DNA from: Hyphomicrobiales bacterium
Lineage (GTDB): Bacteria; Pseudomonadota; Alphaproteobacteria; Rhizobiales; Rhizobiaceae
Assembly: GCA_002401155.1 (NCBI GenBank)
Contig: NVSG01000001.1
Coordinates: 124,001-188,000, forward strand
Direction of reading: 5' to 3'
DNA length: 64,000 nucleotides
Shown here piece after piece: positions 17,874 through 26,353 of this stretch (the stretch's first letter is position 1; each line of letters opens with the position of its first letter). A model generated the notes under the pieces. The model did not search any database and had not been told where the DNA came from. It saw only the letters and a program-made list of their open reading frames with translations. Position numbers and translations under genes: made by a program.

Positions 17874-19286
17874 TTAGGTTAATTGTCCGTGCTTACGGTT
17901 GAACTCTTCTACAATTTCAGATGAATGGCGCAGAGCCGCATTGGCCCGGTCAGCCCGTATTTGAAGCGTTTCAAGATTGCCTGCTTCAAGCAGCGCCTGC
18001 TCTTCTTCTTCCTGTTCAGGAGAGAAGCGTACGAAGAAACTCAGCACCGATGCGCAAACCACGACGATCCCGATGACAAAGAACACATCGTTCCATTCCA
18101 TCGTGCCTTTAAAGAGGAAACCAGCGGCCACTGCTCCAGCATTACCGCCAGCACCCACAACACCGGAAACCGCACCAAGCGCTTTCTTATTGATGAAAGG
18201 AACAACGGAATAGGTTGCGCCTTCTGCCATTTGGGTAAACAGCGAGAAGATGATCAGCGCCGGGATTGCCAGAAAAAGGACATTCATTTGGCTGAACAGC
18301 ATCAGTGCCAGTCCCTCGCCCAAAAGCACAACGAACAGCCAGAACGACCGGCCCTTGAGACCCCAAAGCGCGCCAAAGTTGTCGCCGAAGATGCCGCCCA
18401 ATGTCCGGGCAAAGATGTTCATCAAGCCAAACGAGGCAGCAACACCACCAGCAGCCACAAGGCTCAGATCGAAATAATCATAGAAATAGAGAGCCGCAAC
18501 GTTGTTAACGGTCAGTTCAATTCCGAAGCAGGCACCATAGATAAGGAACAGGATCCAGACGCGATAATCTTTCATCGCATGGAAATAGGCTCCGGTAACT
18601 TTTTCCTTTTTCTCCAGCTTGCCTTGCGCACGTAGTTCTTTGTAGTTTCCTTCGGGGGCATCCTGCGTCAGGAAATAATAGGCGATGCCGGTGACAAAGA
18701 TAACGCCACCAACAACGACCATCGCCATCCGCCAACCTTCCGCACTGGTGAAGCCAAAACCCACCACAAAGACGGAGAAGACCATCGGCATGGCCAACTG
18801 TGTGACGCCCCCGCCAAGATTACCCCAGCCAGCACTTGTTGCATTGGCCGTACCAACCACATTGGGCGCGAACATAACGGATGTATGATACTGAGTGATA
18901 ACGAAGGAAGCGCCGATCACGCCGATTAACAGGCGGAAGAATAGGAAGCTCTCGAAGCTGTCGGCCAGTCCGATACCAGCAACTGGAAAGGCACCCAGCA
19001 TCAGCAACCAAGTGTATGACAACCGCGGTCCGATCCGGTCACAAAGCCAACCGATAAAGAAGCGGGCAAAAACGGTTACCGCAACAGAAGCGATAATCGT
19101 CCAACCAACCTGACTTTTGGTGAGATGCATCTCTTCGCGCACGATAATCATCAATGGCGCGATGCCAAACCATGCAAAGAAGCAAGAAAAGAACGCGAAC
19201 CACGTCATGTGGAACGTTCTGATCTGTACCATCCGCACGTTAAAGAAATTGCGCCACAGACTGGTGGCTTTACCTTGCAGCTCCAT
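17874..19286 (-). CDS. narK: Nitrate transporter, NarK1-type
   Basis: A major facilitator protein of 470 residues with twelve predicted membrane segments. Its nitrate signature reads TSAGWGNLGGGVTQ, and an MFS loop motif GWLCDRIGPR follows the second helix. It resembles the NarK1 branch, thought to bring nitrate in with protons to prime respiration before the NarK2 antiport takes over. The ATG at 19286 has GGAGGG five bases before it. A TTG four codons upstream would bury that site. It is the first gene of the narK1-narK2-narGHJI transcript and is divergent from the Fnr-type regulator gene. The C-terminus is a charged, glutamate-rich tail. Confidence 0.92.
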   Translation of the reverse strand: MELQGKATSLWRNFFNVRMVQIRTFHMTWFAFFSCFFAWFGIAPLMIIVREEMHLTKSQVGWTIIASVAVTVFARFFIGWLCDRIGPRLSYTWLLMLGAFPVAGIGLADSFESFLFFRLLIGVIGASFVITQYHTSVMFAPNVVGTANATSAGWGNLGGGVTQLAMPMVFSVFVVGFGFTSAEGWRMAMVVVGGVIFVTGIAYYFLTQDAPEGNYKELRAQGKLEKKEKVTGAYFHAMKDYRVWILFLIYGACFGIELTVNNVAALYFYDYFDLSLVAAGGVAASFGLMNIFARTLGGIFGDNFGALWGLKGRSFWLFVVLLGEGLALMLFSQMNVLFLAIPALIIFSLFTQMAEGATYSVVPFINKKALGAVSGVVGAGGNAGAVAAGFLFKGTMEWNDVFFVIGIVVVCASVLSFFVRFSPEQEEEEQALLEAGNLETLQIRADRANAALRHSSEIVEEFNRKHGQLT

Positions 19287-19543
19287 TTGACCCTCCAAGT
19301 GTCGGCGGATATCCCGCCATATTGAGCTCTGCCCTCAGTTCGGCTTCACGTAGAAACCGATTTGGGAATTCGTTCAGGTTAAAATTTAAGATTGAGACAT
19401 TCAGAAAACTTGGCAGTCAAAACTCGCCGCTCGGGCGAAATTCCGAAGAGAGCAATCATGTGAAACAAATCCCCATACTTAGTGAAACCACTGTTGGTTT
19501 TCACTTGAATGAGGTGACATTGGCTATCGCGTGAATAGCTGAC

Positions 19544-19580
19544 TTGATGCAGATCAAGTCCAATGCATGATCCCTAATAT
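19544..19580 (+). promoter_or_regulatory. Fnr-type box 1 with a -10-like hexamer toward the regulator gene
   Basis: TTGATGCAGATCAA at 19544-19557 is a perfect TTGAT-N4-ATCAA site and sits in the longer palindrome ACTTGAT-N4-ATCAAGT. On the plus strand TAATAT at 19575-19580 lies where the -10 element of a class II Fnr promoter would be, given a site centred 41.5 bases before the start of transcription. The promoter would fire toward the regulator gene. The box may also serve narK1, but no good -10 element was seen on that side. Confidence 0.75.
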
Positions 19581-19680
19581 ACAAGTGATGTTGAGAAAAT
19601 AGTCAGGCATTTTGCGTCATCAAAACAAATAAGCTCTTTAAAAAATGGACATGCACAAAAGAATTTAGACAAGATACGAC

Positions 19681-19694
19681 TTGATATTTATCAA
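19681..19694 (+). promoter_or_regulatory. Fnr-type box 2 just before the regulator start codon
   Basis: TTGATATTTATCAA is a second perfect TTGAT-N4-ATCAA site. It ends 15 bases before the ATG at 19710 and almost touches the GGAG ribosome site. That is too close for activation of the promoter proposed at box 1, so a bound regulator would more likely act as a roadblock, giving negative feedback. Confidence 0.7.
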
Positions 19695-19709
19695 TAATGG
19701 AGAATCAAT

Positions 19710-20408
19710 ATGCGTCTGGAAAATTTACCCGAGATACGTAAATTCAAACTTTTCAAAACCATGAGCGAAGAGAATTTCGACGCAGTGATGCAAGCTGCTT
19801 ACCTGCAAAATTTCCCGGCACAGGTCAGGCTTGTTACCGAAGGGGATGAAGCAGATTTCTTGTTTCTGGTTGTCGAAGGATGCGTTGAGCTTTTTGCCAC
19901 GGCAAACGGGCGTGAGGCGACAATGGCTATGATCAAGCCAGTTGGTTCATTCATCCTCGCTGCGGTGATTAAAGATGCAAGATATTTGATGTCCGGTCGT
20001 ACAACCGAAAAGTCCCGTATATTAATGATCCCGGCGAAAAACATTCGCGACTCGTTTGAAAAAGACAGCGCATTTGCTTTGGCTGTCGTTACCGAGCTGG
20101 CCGACTGTTACCGCTCAGTCATCAAAGAATATAAGAACCTCAAACTGCGCACGGCCGTTGAACGACTGGCCAACCGCCTGTTGGAATATCATTGCGAACA
20201 GGGCGAAACTGGCGTTATTGAACTGCCCTACGACAAGAAACGTCTGGCGGCGCTATTGGGCATGACACCGGAAAACCTTTCCCGTGCCTTTGTAACGCTT
20301 AAACCCTATGGGGTAACAGTCAGCGGCAGCTCTATCACCCTCAGCGATATGAAAGGTCTTATCACCTTGGCAAAACCAAATCTGCTCATCGATCGCCATG
20401 CGGGTTAG
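19710..20408 (+). CDS. Crp/Fnr-family regulator without an Fe-S cluster (NarR/DNR-like)
   Basis: A 232-residue regulator: a cyclic-nucleotide-like sensor domain (residues about 10-120), a long dimer helix, and a winged helix-turn-helix with recognition helix TPENLSRAF. The E-x-x-S-R pattern is the one Fnr uses to read TTGAT. None of Fnr's N-terminal cluster cysteines is present (the cysteines are near residues 58, 133 and 162). Oxygen sensing through a 4Fe-4S cluster is therefore unlikely. Nitrate/nitrite or NO sensing, as in NarR or DNR/NnrR, fits better. It is divergent from narK1 with two perfect boxes between. It probably drives the nar operon and the neighbouring DUF2478 gene, which also has a box. 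Confidence 0.88.
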   Translation: MRLENLPEIRKFKLFKTMSEENFDAVMQAAYLQNFPAQVRLVTEGDEADFLFLVVEGCVELFATANGREATMAMIKPVGSFILAAVIKDARYLMSGRTTEKSRILMIPAKNIRDSFEKDSAFALAVVTELADCYRSVIKEYKNLKLRTAVERLANRLLEYHCEQGETGVIELPYDKKRLAALLGMTPENLSRAFVTLKPYGVTVSGSSITLSDMKGLITLAKPNLLIDRHAG

Positions 20409-20419
20409 CTTTTAAAGGC

Positions 20420-20968
20420 CTATTCAGCCGCTTGGGCAGAGGTCAAAGAAGAAAGACACCAATCCAGCCCACCATTGTTGTCATGCGATATTATTTGGGC
20501 ATACTCTCCACCAAACTCTTCCCAAGACGCGCGGTAAGCGTCGCGCACGGCGGTAAGAACAGGAATGTTCAACTCCATCGCCTTCTGGATAACGGCCCGA
20601 AAACCCTGTCCTTCAGACTCCCCTTTTCCGAACCGGTTGAGAATCAGAAGATCGATTCCCTCTTCCAATTCGCCAATCAAAGCGCTGGATGCTTCAGCCA
20701 ATCCATTCCCGTCCAAACGGCAACCCCGTGCCCCGGGCCCAAGGGCTTGCGAAATACGAATTTTGGTTCCCTTGGCAATGCTTTCAAGGTCTGTAATGGA
20801 GCAGCAACTATCCGTTTCAGCGGTTTCCCGCTGCAAATATCCGGCAACTCGATATCCTCTTGCCTGTAACTTGCAAATAATCTCTTCAAGCACAGCATCA
20901 ATAGCCTTCCCCTTATCAAAGGACATGGCAGCAATTTTGGGAATATCAAATTGTTCATGTTGAAGCAT
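20420..20968 (-). CDS. DUF2478 protein, probably linked to molybdenum metabolism
   Basis: A 182-residue soluble protein matching the DUF2478 pattern: an N-terminal segment IAAMSFDKGKAIDAVLEEI, a middle region LDLLILNRFGKGE-like (here IDLLILNRFGKGESEGQG), and a C-terminal PVLTAVRDAYRASWEEFGGE. Family members are usually found beside molybdate uptake genes and are thought to be nucleotide-binding. No activity is established. It ends 11 bases from the end of the convergent Fnr-type regulator gene. An Fnr-type box at 21031-21044 lies 62 bases before its start, which places it in the nitrate-respiration regulon. A role in serving the NarG cofactor is a reasonable inference. Confidence 0.75.
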   Translation of the reverse strand: MLQHEQFDIPKIAAMSFDKGKAIDAVLEEIICKLQARGYRVAGYLQRETAETDSCCSITDLESIAKGTKIRISQALGPGARGCRLDGNGLAEASSALIGELEEGIDLLILNRFGKGESEGQGFRAVIQKAMELNIPVLTAVRDAYRASWEEFGGEYAQIISHDNNGGLDWCLSSLTSAQAAE

Positions 20969-21030
20969 TCTCGTCCATCATTCATTTGCGTTGAAACGAG
21001 AACAACTTAGTCGTTGCCAATTAATTAGAT

Positions 21031-21044
21031 TTGACCTGAATCAA
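21031..21044 (-). promoter_or_regulatory. Fnr-type box upstream of the DUF2478 gene
   Basis: TTGACCTGAATCAA matches TTGAT-N4-ATCAA at nine of ten defined bases. It lies 62 bases before the DUF2478 start, a distance that fits a class II promoter with a short leader. It is the third such site within 1.5 kb. Confidence 0.65.
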
Positions 21045-21137
21045 TCCATCATGACCGCTACAGAAAATCTGTATCTGAAACTTTGAAAATCATAGAAGCC
21101 AAGGTGATCTAACCGGCATCATCGCCGCATCAACGAC

Positions 21138-21839
21138 CTAGACCTCAAGCCATTCTTTACGGACATCGTTGTTTTTTTCAAAATCAGCGGATTTACCTTC
21201 GAACACAATTTTTCCATGCCCCATCACATAGACGCGGGCAGAAATCTTCAAAGCAATGGTCAACTTCTGTTCCACAAGCAATATGGATACACCGCGCTTG
21301 GCGATCTGTTCGAGCATTTCACCAACTTGTTGAACCACTTTGGGAGCAAGGCCTTCGGTGGGTTCATCGATCATAATCAAATCCGGGTCACCCATAAGCG
21401 TGCGGCAGATGGTGAGCATCTGTTTTTCACCACCTGAAAGCACGGATGCTTCAACATCGGCACGCCTGCGCAAGTTCGAAAACATGTCGAACATTTGTTC
21501 CATCGTCCAGCGACTGTCTTCTTCCTTCTGTCCGGGCTTGAGGCCCAAAAGAAGGTTTTGCCTTGTGGTCATGCCGGGAAAAATATCCCGGTTTTCCGGA
21601 ACATAGCCGATACCGGCCTGAGCAATTTCAAAGGACTCCAATCCAACCAGTTCCTTACCACGAAATTTAACGGACCCCTTCGGCGGAACTTCTCCCATGA
21701 TCGCCTTGCAGGTTGTCGAACGGCCAACGCCATTTCTGCCCAACAGCGAAACGATTTCACCCTCACCAATGGTCAGGTTTACACCCTGTAGGATATGGCT
21801 TTTGCCGTAATAGGCGTGGAGATCTTTTACTTCCAGCAA
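21138..21839 (-). CDS. livF: Branched-chain-amino-acid-type ABC transporter ATPase LivF
   Basis: One of two ATPases of a Liv-type (HAAT) importer. It has 233 residues with signature LSGGEKQML, Walker B LIMIDEPTEGLAP and the usual VEQ switch of LivF proteins. The Walker A segment reads GRNGVGRST: arginine 40 (codon CGT) replaces the lysine that normally contacts ATP phosphate. Some LivF-like ATPases may share this, but it is a departure from the consensus. It is the last gene of the transporter operon, 49 bases after livG. Given the neighbouring CoA ligases and beta-oxidation genes, the cargo is probably an aromatic or aliphatic acid and not an amino acid. Confidence 0.9.
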   Translation of the reverse strand: MLEVKDLHAYYGKSHILQGVNLTIGEGEIVSLLGRNGVGRSTTCKAIMGEVPPKGSVKFRGKELVGLESFEIAQAGIGYVPENRDIFPGMTTRQNLLLGLKPGQKEEDSRWTMEQMFDMFSNLRRRADVEASVLSGGEKQMLTICRTLMGDPDLIMIDEPTEGLAPKVVQQVGEMLEQIAKRGVSILLVEQKLTIALKISARVYVMGHGKIVFEGKSADFEKNNDVRKEWLEV

Positions 21840-21888
21840 TTGAGAACCTCATTTGATTGTAGCAGGTGGGCAGATGTCATTTTACGTC

Positions 21889-22647
21889 TCAATCTTCTTC
21901 TGATGCAGCGCCAAGATAGGCTTCCTGCACCTTGGCATTGGCCCGCACTTTTTCCGGCGTGTCACTGGCAATGAACTCGCCATAAACCAGCACAGAAATC
22001 TTATCGGCCAGATCGAAAATAACCCCCATATCATGTTCCACCATGACAAGGGTTTTTCCCTCGGTCACATCACGGATCAAATCAACAATATGGTCGGTTT
22101 CGGAATGGCTCATCCCAGCGGTGGGTTCATCCAGCATGATAATATCGGCACCACCGGCAATGGTAATCCCGATTTCCAATGCACGCTGTTCTGCATAGGT
22201 GAGAACGCCAGCGATATCATCACGCCGCTCAGTCATTTTGATTTTTTCGAGAATTTCTTCCGTACGCTCGGTCAAATGGTGCTGACGGCTTACCAGCGTC
22301 CAGAACGAATATTTATAGCCCATGGTCCACAACAGACCACAACGGATATTTTCAAAAACCGTCATCTTGGGAAAGATATTGGTAATCTGAAAACTACGAG
22401 AAAGCCCACGTCGGTTTATCTGATAGGGCTTGAGATTCTCGATGCGCTCTCCGTGCATCGAAATCGTTCCCTCGGTAACATGGAACCGCCCGGTAATCAG
22501 ATTAAACAGGGTGGATTTACCCGCACCATTCGGCCCGATTATGGCGTGGCGCTCACCCTTCTCGATTTTCAAATCGAGACCACGGATGATCTCTGCAAGG
22601 CCAAAACTCTTTTTCAGACCCCGAAGTTCAATTGCTGGTGCGCTCAT
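21889..22647 (-). CDS. livG: Branched-chain-amino-acid-type ABC transporter ATPase LivG
   Basis: The partner ATPase of 252 residues: Walker A GPNGAGKSTLF, the LivG-type LSRSFQITNIFP segment, signature-region LTYAEQRALEIGI, and Walker B ADIIMLDEPTAGM. LivG proteins usually carry a degenerate signature of this kind. The ATG at 22647 was chosen because it overlaps the livM stop by four bases (ATGA) and has GGAG eight bases upstream. The frame continues 11 codons earlier inside livM without a ribosome site. Unlike LivF in this operon, its Walker A lysine is intact. Confidence 0.92.
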   Translation of the reverse strand: MSAPAIELRGLKKSFGLAEIIRGLDLKIEKGERHAIIGPNGAGKSTLFNLITGRFHVTEGTISMHGERIENLKPYQINRRGLSRSFQITNIFPKMTVFENIRCGLLWTMGYKYSFWTLVSRQHHLTERTEEILEKIKMTERRDDIAGVLTYAEQRALEIGITIAGGADIIMLDEPTAGMSHSETDHIVDLIRDVTEGKTLVMVEHDMGVIFDLADKISVLVYGEFIASDTPEKVRANAKVQEAYLGAASEED

Positions 22648-23936
22648 GACCTTGGCTCCAAATAGTTTGCGTCGTCCCATGCTTCCTTCAACTCCGGCGC
22701 AAGTCGTTTAACTAGAAACCCACTACCAAGAACCAGCACAACGATGACAACCCATGGCAGCACACCGTGTGAATCAAACACAATACCGAACAGGTTCATT
22801 TCATTCTCACCAATCGGTGCATGTCTGGCGTGGAAAGCAGTTTCCAGCAACGCGGCAATTGACAAAAAACAAACCAGTATCGGCACCAACATGCGCATAT
22901 ATGGTCGTAGCAACAGTGAGGATTTTCCCAATTTAAAGGGCTGAATATGCATTGCTAACAGACCGGTCAGGCCAGCGGGAAAGAACATCACCGTAGCCAC
23001 GAACAACGCCCCGAGATAAAGCTGCCAAATCTCTGTGTATTGGCTCAAAACCGTTTGCAAGAGAGTGAATACGACAGCCCCGACAATCGGTCCGATGAAA
23101 AACCCGACACCGCCAAGGAAGGTGACCAACAAGATCACACCGGAGGTGCCCAGATTGAGGTTTTCCTCGGTCAATATCTCGAAATTGATGGCAAATAACC
23201 CACCGGCAATACCGGCAAAAAAGCCGGAAGCACAAAAAGAAATCATCCGTACATAACGCTGGGAATAGCCGAGAAATTCCGCACGTTCTTCATTGTCACG
23301 TACAGCATTGGCAATCCGCCCGATTGGCGTGCGCGAGAACAGATACATTGCAGCGGCAGAAATAACCAGCCAGATCGCGGTGAGATAATACACCTCTAAT
23401 TGGGAGGCAAAATCGAACCCAAACGTTTCCGGCCCCATGGTTCTATCTGCACTGATGCCTTCTTCACCACCAAAGAACGCAACAATGATAATTGAACTGG
23501 CAGCAATCAGTTCACCGACCCCAAGGGAAATCATGGCAAATACGGTGCCTGCCCTGCGGGTTGAGAACGAGCCAATAATGATGGCGAATATCAGCCCAAA
23601 AAACCCACCAAAAAGCGGCAATAGTGGCAGGGGCAACCACAGGCCATCAAATTCAACCATGTTCATTAGATGCACACAGAAGAACCCGCCAAGCCCCATA
23701 TAGACTGCATGGCCAAACGACAGCATACCCGCCTGCCCCAGCAGCATATTATAGGCAAGGGCAAAGACAATGGTGATGGCCATCTGGTTCATGATGGTCA
23801 GCGCTGAGCCGGAATTAAATATCACCGGCAAAAGCAGCAAAAACAAAATTGCAATCAACCACGGCGCAAGCTGCGGCAATGAGATTAGTGGGGTAGCGCT
23901 ACGCTGGCTGGCAGTAGCTTTTGTTGTGGTATTCAT
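22644..23936 (-). CDS. livM: Branched-chain-amino-acid-type ABC permease LivM
   Basis: A 430-residue permease with about ten membrane segments, including the typical YNMLLGQAGMLSFGHAVYMG segment of LivM and the cytoplasmic EAA-like loop RIANAVRDNEERAEFLGY. Length is at the upper end because of an extra C-terminal region with two further hydrophobic segments (near IAALLETAFHARH and GVLPWVVIVVLVLGSGF). It overlaps livH upstream and livG downstream by four bases each, so the three are translationally coupled. Confidence 0.93.
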   Translation of the reverse strand: MNTTTKATASQRSATPLISLPQLAPWLIAILFLLLLPVIFNSGSALTIMNQMAITIVFALAYNMLLGQAGMLSFGHAVYMGLGGFFCVHLMNMVEFDGLWLPLPLLPLFGGFFGLIFAIIIGSFSTRRAGTVFAMISLGVGELIAASSIIIVAFFGGEEGISADRTMGPETFGFDFASQLEVYYLTAIWLVISAAAMYLFSRTPIGRIANAVRDNEERAEFLGYSQRYVRMISFCASGFFAGIAGGLFAINFEILTEENLNLGTSGVILLVTFLGGVGFFIGPIVGAVVFTLLQTVLSQYTEIWQLYLGALFVATVMFFPAGLTGLLAMHIQPFKLGKSSLLLRPYMRMLVPILVCFLSIAALLETAFHARHAPIGENEMNLFGIVFDSHGVLPWVVIVVLVLGSGFLVKRLAPELKEAWDDANYLEPRS

Positions 23937-24889
23937 GATTCACGTTTCCCGAACAGACCTTGCGGTCGAATTGCCAATACAAGCACCATAAGCAAGAAGG
24001 GCAAAATCGGCCCGATTTGCGAGACCGTCAGGGTCCACAAATCCCTTAACGCACTGTCATCCAGATTTTCTGGTCTGGTAAATCCAATCGATACCAAAAC
24101 ATCCCCAATGACAATATTGTAAGACGCGGCAAATGTTTGCAGCCAGCCAATCAAAAGAGAAGCAATCAGCGCTCCCCAAAGCGACCCCAGACCGCCGATA
24201 ACGATTGTGACGAAAACGATACTGCCCAACACCACCGCCATGCCGGGGAAAGTACCCAACACCGGCCCGGCAATCACTCCGGCAACACCGGCAAGAGCCG
24301 TCCCTACGCCGAACACGCCCATGAACACCAGCGGCACATTATGGCCGAGGTTCTGCACCGTATTAGGATAAGAGAGAGCCGCTTGAATAATCAATCCAAC
24401 CCTTGTGCGGGTGAGGATATAGAGCAGCACCAGAAATATCCCCATCGCCACAAAAATCATAAAGACCTTATAGGCAGGGAAGGCATTTCCAGCGATGGAA
24501 AAAGCGACGAAATTAAGGATATCTGGTTCATCATAGGCCATTATATTTTTGCCCCAGAAGAACTGGATTATTTCCTCAATCAACAAAGCAAGGCCGAAGG
24601 TGAAAATCAATTCAGGAACATGCCCGTATTGATGAACCCGTCGCAGGCCATACCGCTCGACCAGCGCGCCCGCAATACCCACCAAAATCGGCGCAAAAAT
24701 CAGGCCAGGCCAGAAACCAACAAAGGTACTGATCTCGTAGCCAAAATATGCACCCAGCATATAAAAACTTGCATGGGCAAAATTCAGCACGCCCATCATA
24801 GAGAAAATCAAAGTGAGGCCACTGCACAACATAAATAACAGCAAGCCTGTAACCAGTCCGTCAAGGATGTTTACAAAAATAAGTTCCAT
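23933..24889 (-). CDS. livH: Branched-chain-amino-acid-type ABC permease LivH
   Basis: A 318-residue permease with about eight membrane segments. It begins MELIFVNILDGLVTGLLLFM, shows the LivH hallmark GVLNFAHASFYMLGAY, and carries the inner-loop segment RTRVGLIIQAALSYPNTVQ. The ATG at 24889 fits the family start. An upstream TTG at 24943 would add 18 residues without homology. No strong Shine-Dalgarno sequence is seen. It is separated from the substrate-binding-protein gene by about 120 bases with a stable stem-loop, and it overlaps livM. Confidence 0.92.
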   Translation of the reverse strand: MELIFVNILDGLVTGLLLFMLCSGLTLIFSMMGVLNFAHASFYMLGAYFGYEISTFVGFWPGLIFAPILVGIAGALVERYGLRRVHQYGHVPELIFTFGLALLIEEIIQFFWGKNIMAYDEPDILNFVAFSIAGNAFPAYKVFMIFVAMGIFLVLLYILTRTRVGLIIQAALSYPNTVQNLGHNVPLVFMGVFGVGTALAGVAGVIAGPVLGTFPGMAVVLGSIVFVTIVIGGLGSLWGALIASLLIGWLQTFAASYNIVIGDVLVSIGFTRPENLDDSALRDLWTLTVSQIGPILPFLLMVLVLAIRPQGLFGKRES

Positions 24890-24969
24890 ATCGGACGCCC
24901 GTCGCAGGAAAAGAGAATAAAAAGACGCGATCCACAAACGCAATCACAGCTGAATTAAGAGCCGTTGGT

Positions 24970-24997
24970 GAAGCACGCAAAATTAATTGCGTGCTTC
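24970..24997. other. Stem-loop after the livK-like gene
   Basis: A perfect 11-base inverted repeat, GAAGCACGCAA and TTGCGTGCTTC, with a six-base loop, directly downstream of the substrate-binding-protein gene. No T-tract follows on the minus strand. Such hairpins commonly protect the mRNA of the binding protein and keep it in excess over the membrane components. Confidence 0.7.
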
Positions 24998-25010
24998 AAA
25001 AAACACCAGA

Positions 25011-26261
25011 CTATGGGCGTTTCATTTTGCAGCTTGTTGGAGAGTCCATACCGGCATCCACAACAGTATTTTCTGTCAGCAGGCCGTAAGGCGAGTTATC
25101 CAAAGCATGCGTCATGTTCTCATCTGTGTGAGCCAGAATATAAACATTCTGGATTGCCTGATGGTCGACTTTGCGCATTTTAACTTTGCCGCCCCAGATG
25201 GAGTCTATTTCCATACCTTCAAGAGCATAAGCAACTTTAATCGCTTCAGTTGACCCTGCTTTATCGATGGCTTTAGCCAGCATTTCAACAGTGTTGGCAA
25301 TACGCAACTGAGAGACATTGTTATTCGGGTATTTCGCTTTGAAAGCATTCACATATGTTGTCACCCGATCAGAGATAGGCGGATTAAGAGTGCCTTCAGA
25401 AACAACGCGGATAACACCTTTGCCTGCCGCTCCAAATGCTTTTGTGATGCCGCTGGAAGCAGCATAATAGGTGTAGATCGGACCAGTATAACCAGCTTTA
25501 ATGACAGCTTTGCCAAGGCCAAGCATGTCAGAACCCCAGTTACCGGTGATCACTGCATTTGCGCCTGATGCAATAATTTTGCGGGCATAAGGTGTGAAAT
25601 CTTTCACTTTTCCGATTGGATGCAATTCATTGCCAACAATTTTAGCGTGAGGCATTTTTGCCTCAATGTTGCGAACAGCTGCTGCTGCAACCGCTTTACC
25701 GAAGGAATAGTCCTGACCGATGATGTAGACTTTATCGATCGCTTTATCCTTGGCGATCACATCGATCATCGCATCCATTTTAATATCAGCATTGGCATCA
25801 AAACGGAAATGCCAGAAGTTGCATTTATCGTTCGTCAAAGCTGGATCAACAGCTGCATAATTCAGGAAAATAACCTGCTTGTCCGGGTTACGTTTATTAT
25901 GCTTTTTGATTGCACCAGTTAGCGCATTTGCAACGCCGGAGCTGTTGCCCTGAGCAATAAAGCGAATGCCCTGATCGATAGCAACCTGAAGCTGAATAAG
26001 AGATTCTTTCGGGCTGATCTTGTTGTCAAAGCCGATAACTTCAAGCTTGGTTCCACCAAGAACGCCGCCTTTTACATTGACCAGATTTTCAACCGCAAAT
26101 TTCCATTCAGCCAAACCGTTTGTACCAGTTGTAGCAAATGGTCCGGAAAGCGGATCGATAAAGGCGATCTTGATATTATCTGCCGCAATTGCAGCCGTTG
26201 CAGTAAATCCCAGCACACCCGCCATCACGGAGCCTAGAATCATTCCTGTAACTTTTTTCAT
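25011..26261 (-). CDS. livK: ABC transporter substrate-binding protein, LivK-type
   Basis: A periplasmic binding protein of 416 residues. The signal peptide (MKKVTGMILGSVMAGVLGF, then ATAAIAA with cleavage before DN) is followed by the type I fold: IAFIDPLSGPFATTG, a QGIRFIAQGNSSGVANAL segment, VYIIGQDYSFGKAVA and VITGNWGSDML. GGAGG lies seven bases before the chosen ATG at 26261. Two earlier ATGs overlap that ribosome site. It is the first gene of the livKHMGF unit and is divergent from the CoA ligase at 26487, which shares its promoter region. The fold does not reveal the ligand. The neighbours suggest an organic acid. Confidence 0.9.
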   Translation of the reverse strand: MKKVTGMILGSVMAGVLGFTATAAIAADNIKIAFIDPLSGPFATTGTNGLAEWKFAVENLVNVKGGVLGGTKLEVIGFDNKISPKESLIQLQVAIDQGIRFIAQGNSSGVANALTGAIKKHNKRNPDKQVIFLNYAAVDPALTNDKCNFWHFRFDANADIKMDAMIDVIAKDKAIDKVYIIGQDYSFGKAVAAAAVRNIEAKMPHAKIVGNELHPIGKVKDFTPYARKIIASGANAVITGNWGSDMLGLGKAVIKAGYTGPIYTYYAASSGITKAFGAAGKGVIRVVSEGTLNPPISDRVTTYVNAFKAKYPNNNVSQLRIANTVEMLAKAIDKAGSTEAIKVAYALEGMEIDSIWGGKVKMRKVDHQAIQNVYILAHTDENMTHALDNSPYGLLTENTVVDAGMDSPTSCKMKRP

Positions 26262-26353
26262 TCTCATTCCTCCCATAAAGTAATTTCATGTCTGATTTTT
26301 CAGACAAACATTTAGTAAAATCAGCACGCTTGCACAGCCGAACTGACACTAAC

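Larger units (their letters stand above)
19287..19709. other. Divergent control region between narK1 and the Fnr-type regulator
   Basis: This 423-base stretch holds no credible gene. It contains two perfect Fnr-type boxes (19544-19557 and 19681-19694, listed separately) and an imperfect inverted repeat at 19480-19506 (AGTGAAACCA against TGGTTTTCACT, one base bulged). The leader toward narK1 would be long, roughly 200 bases, if box 1 serves that promoter at the usual spacing. That leaves room for further regulation. Confidence 0.6.
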
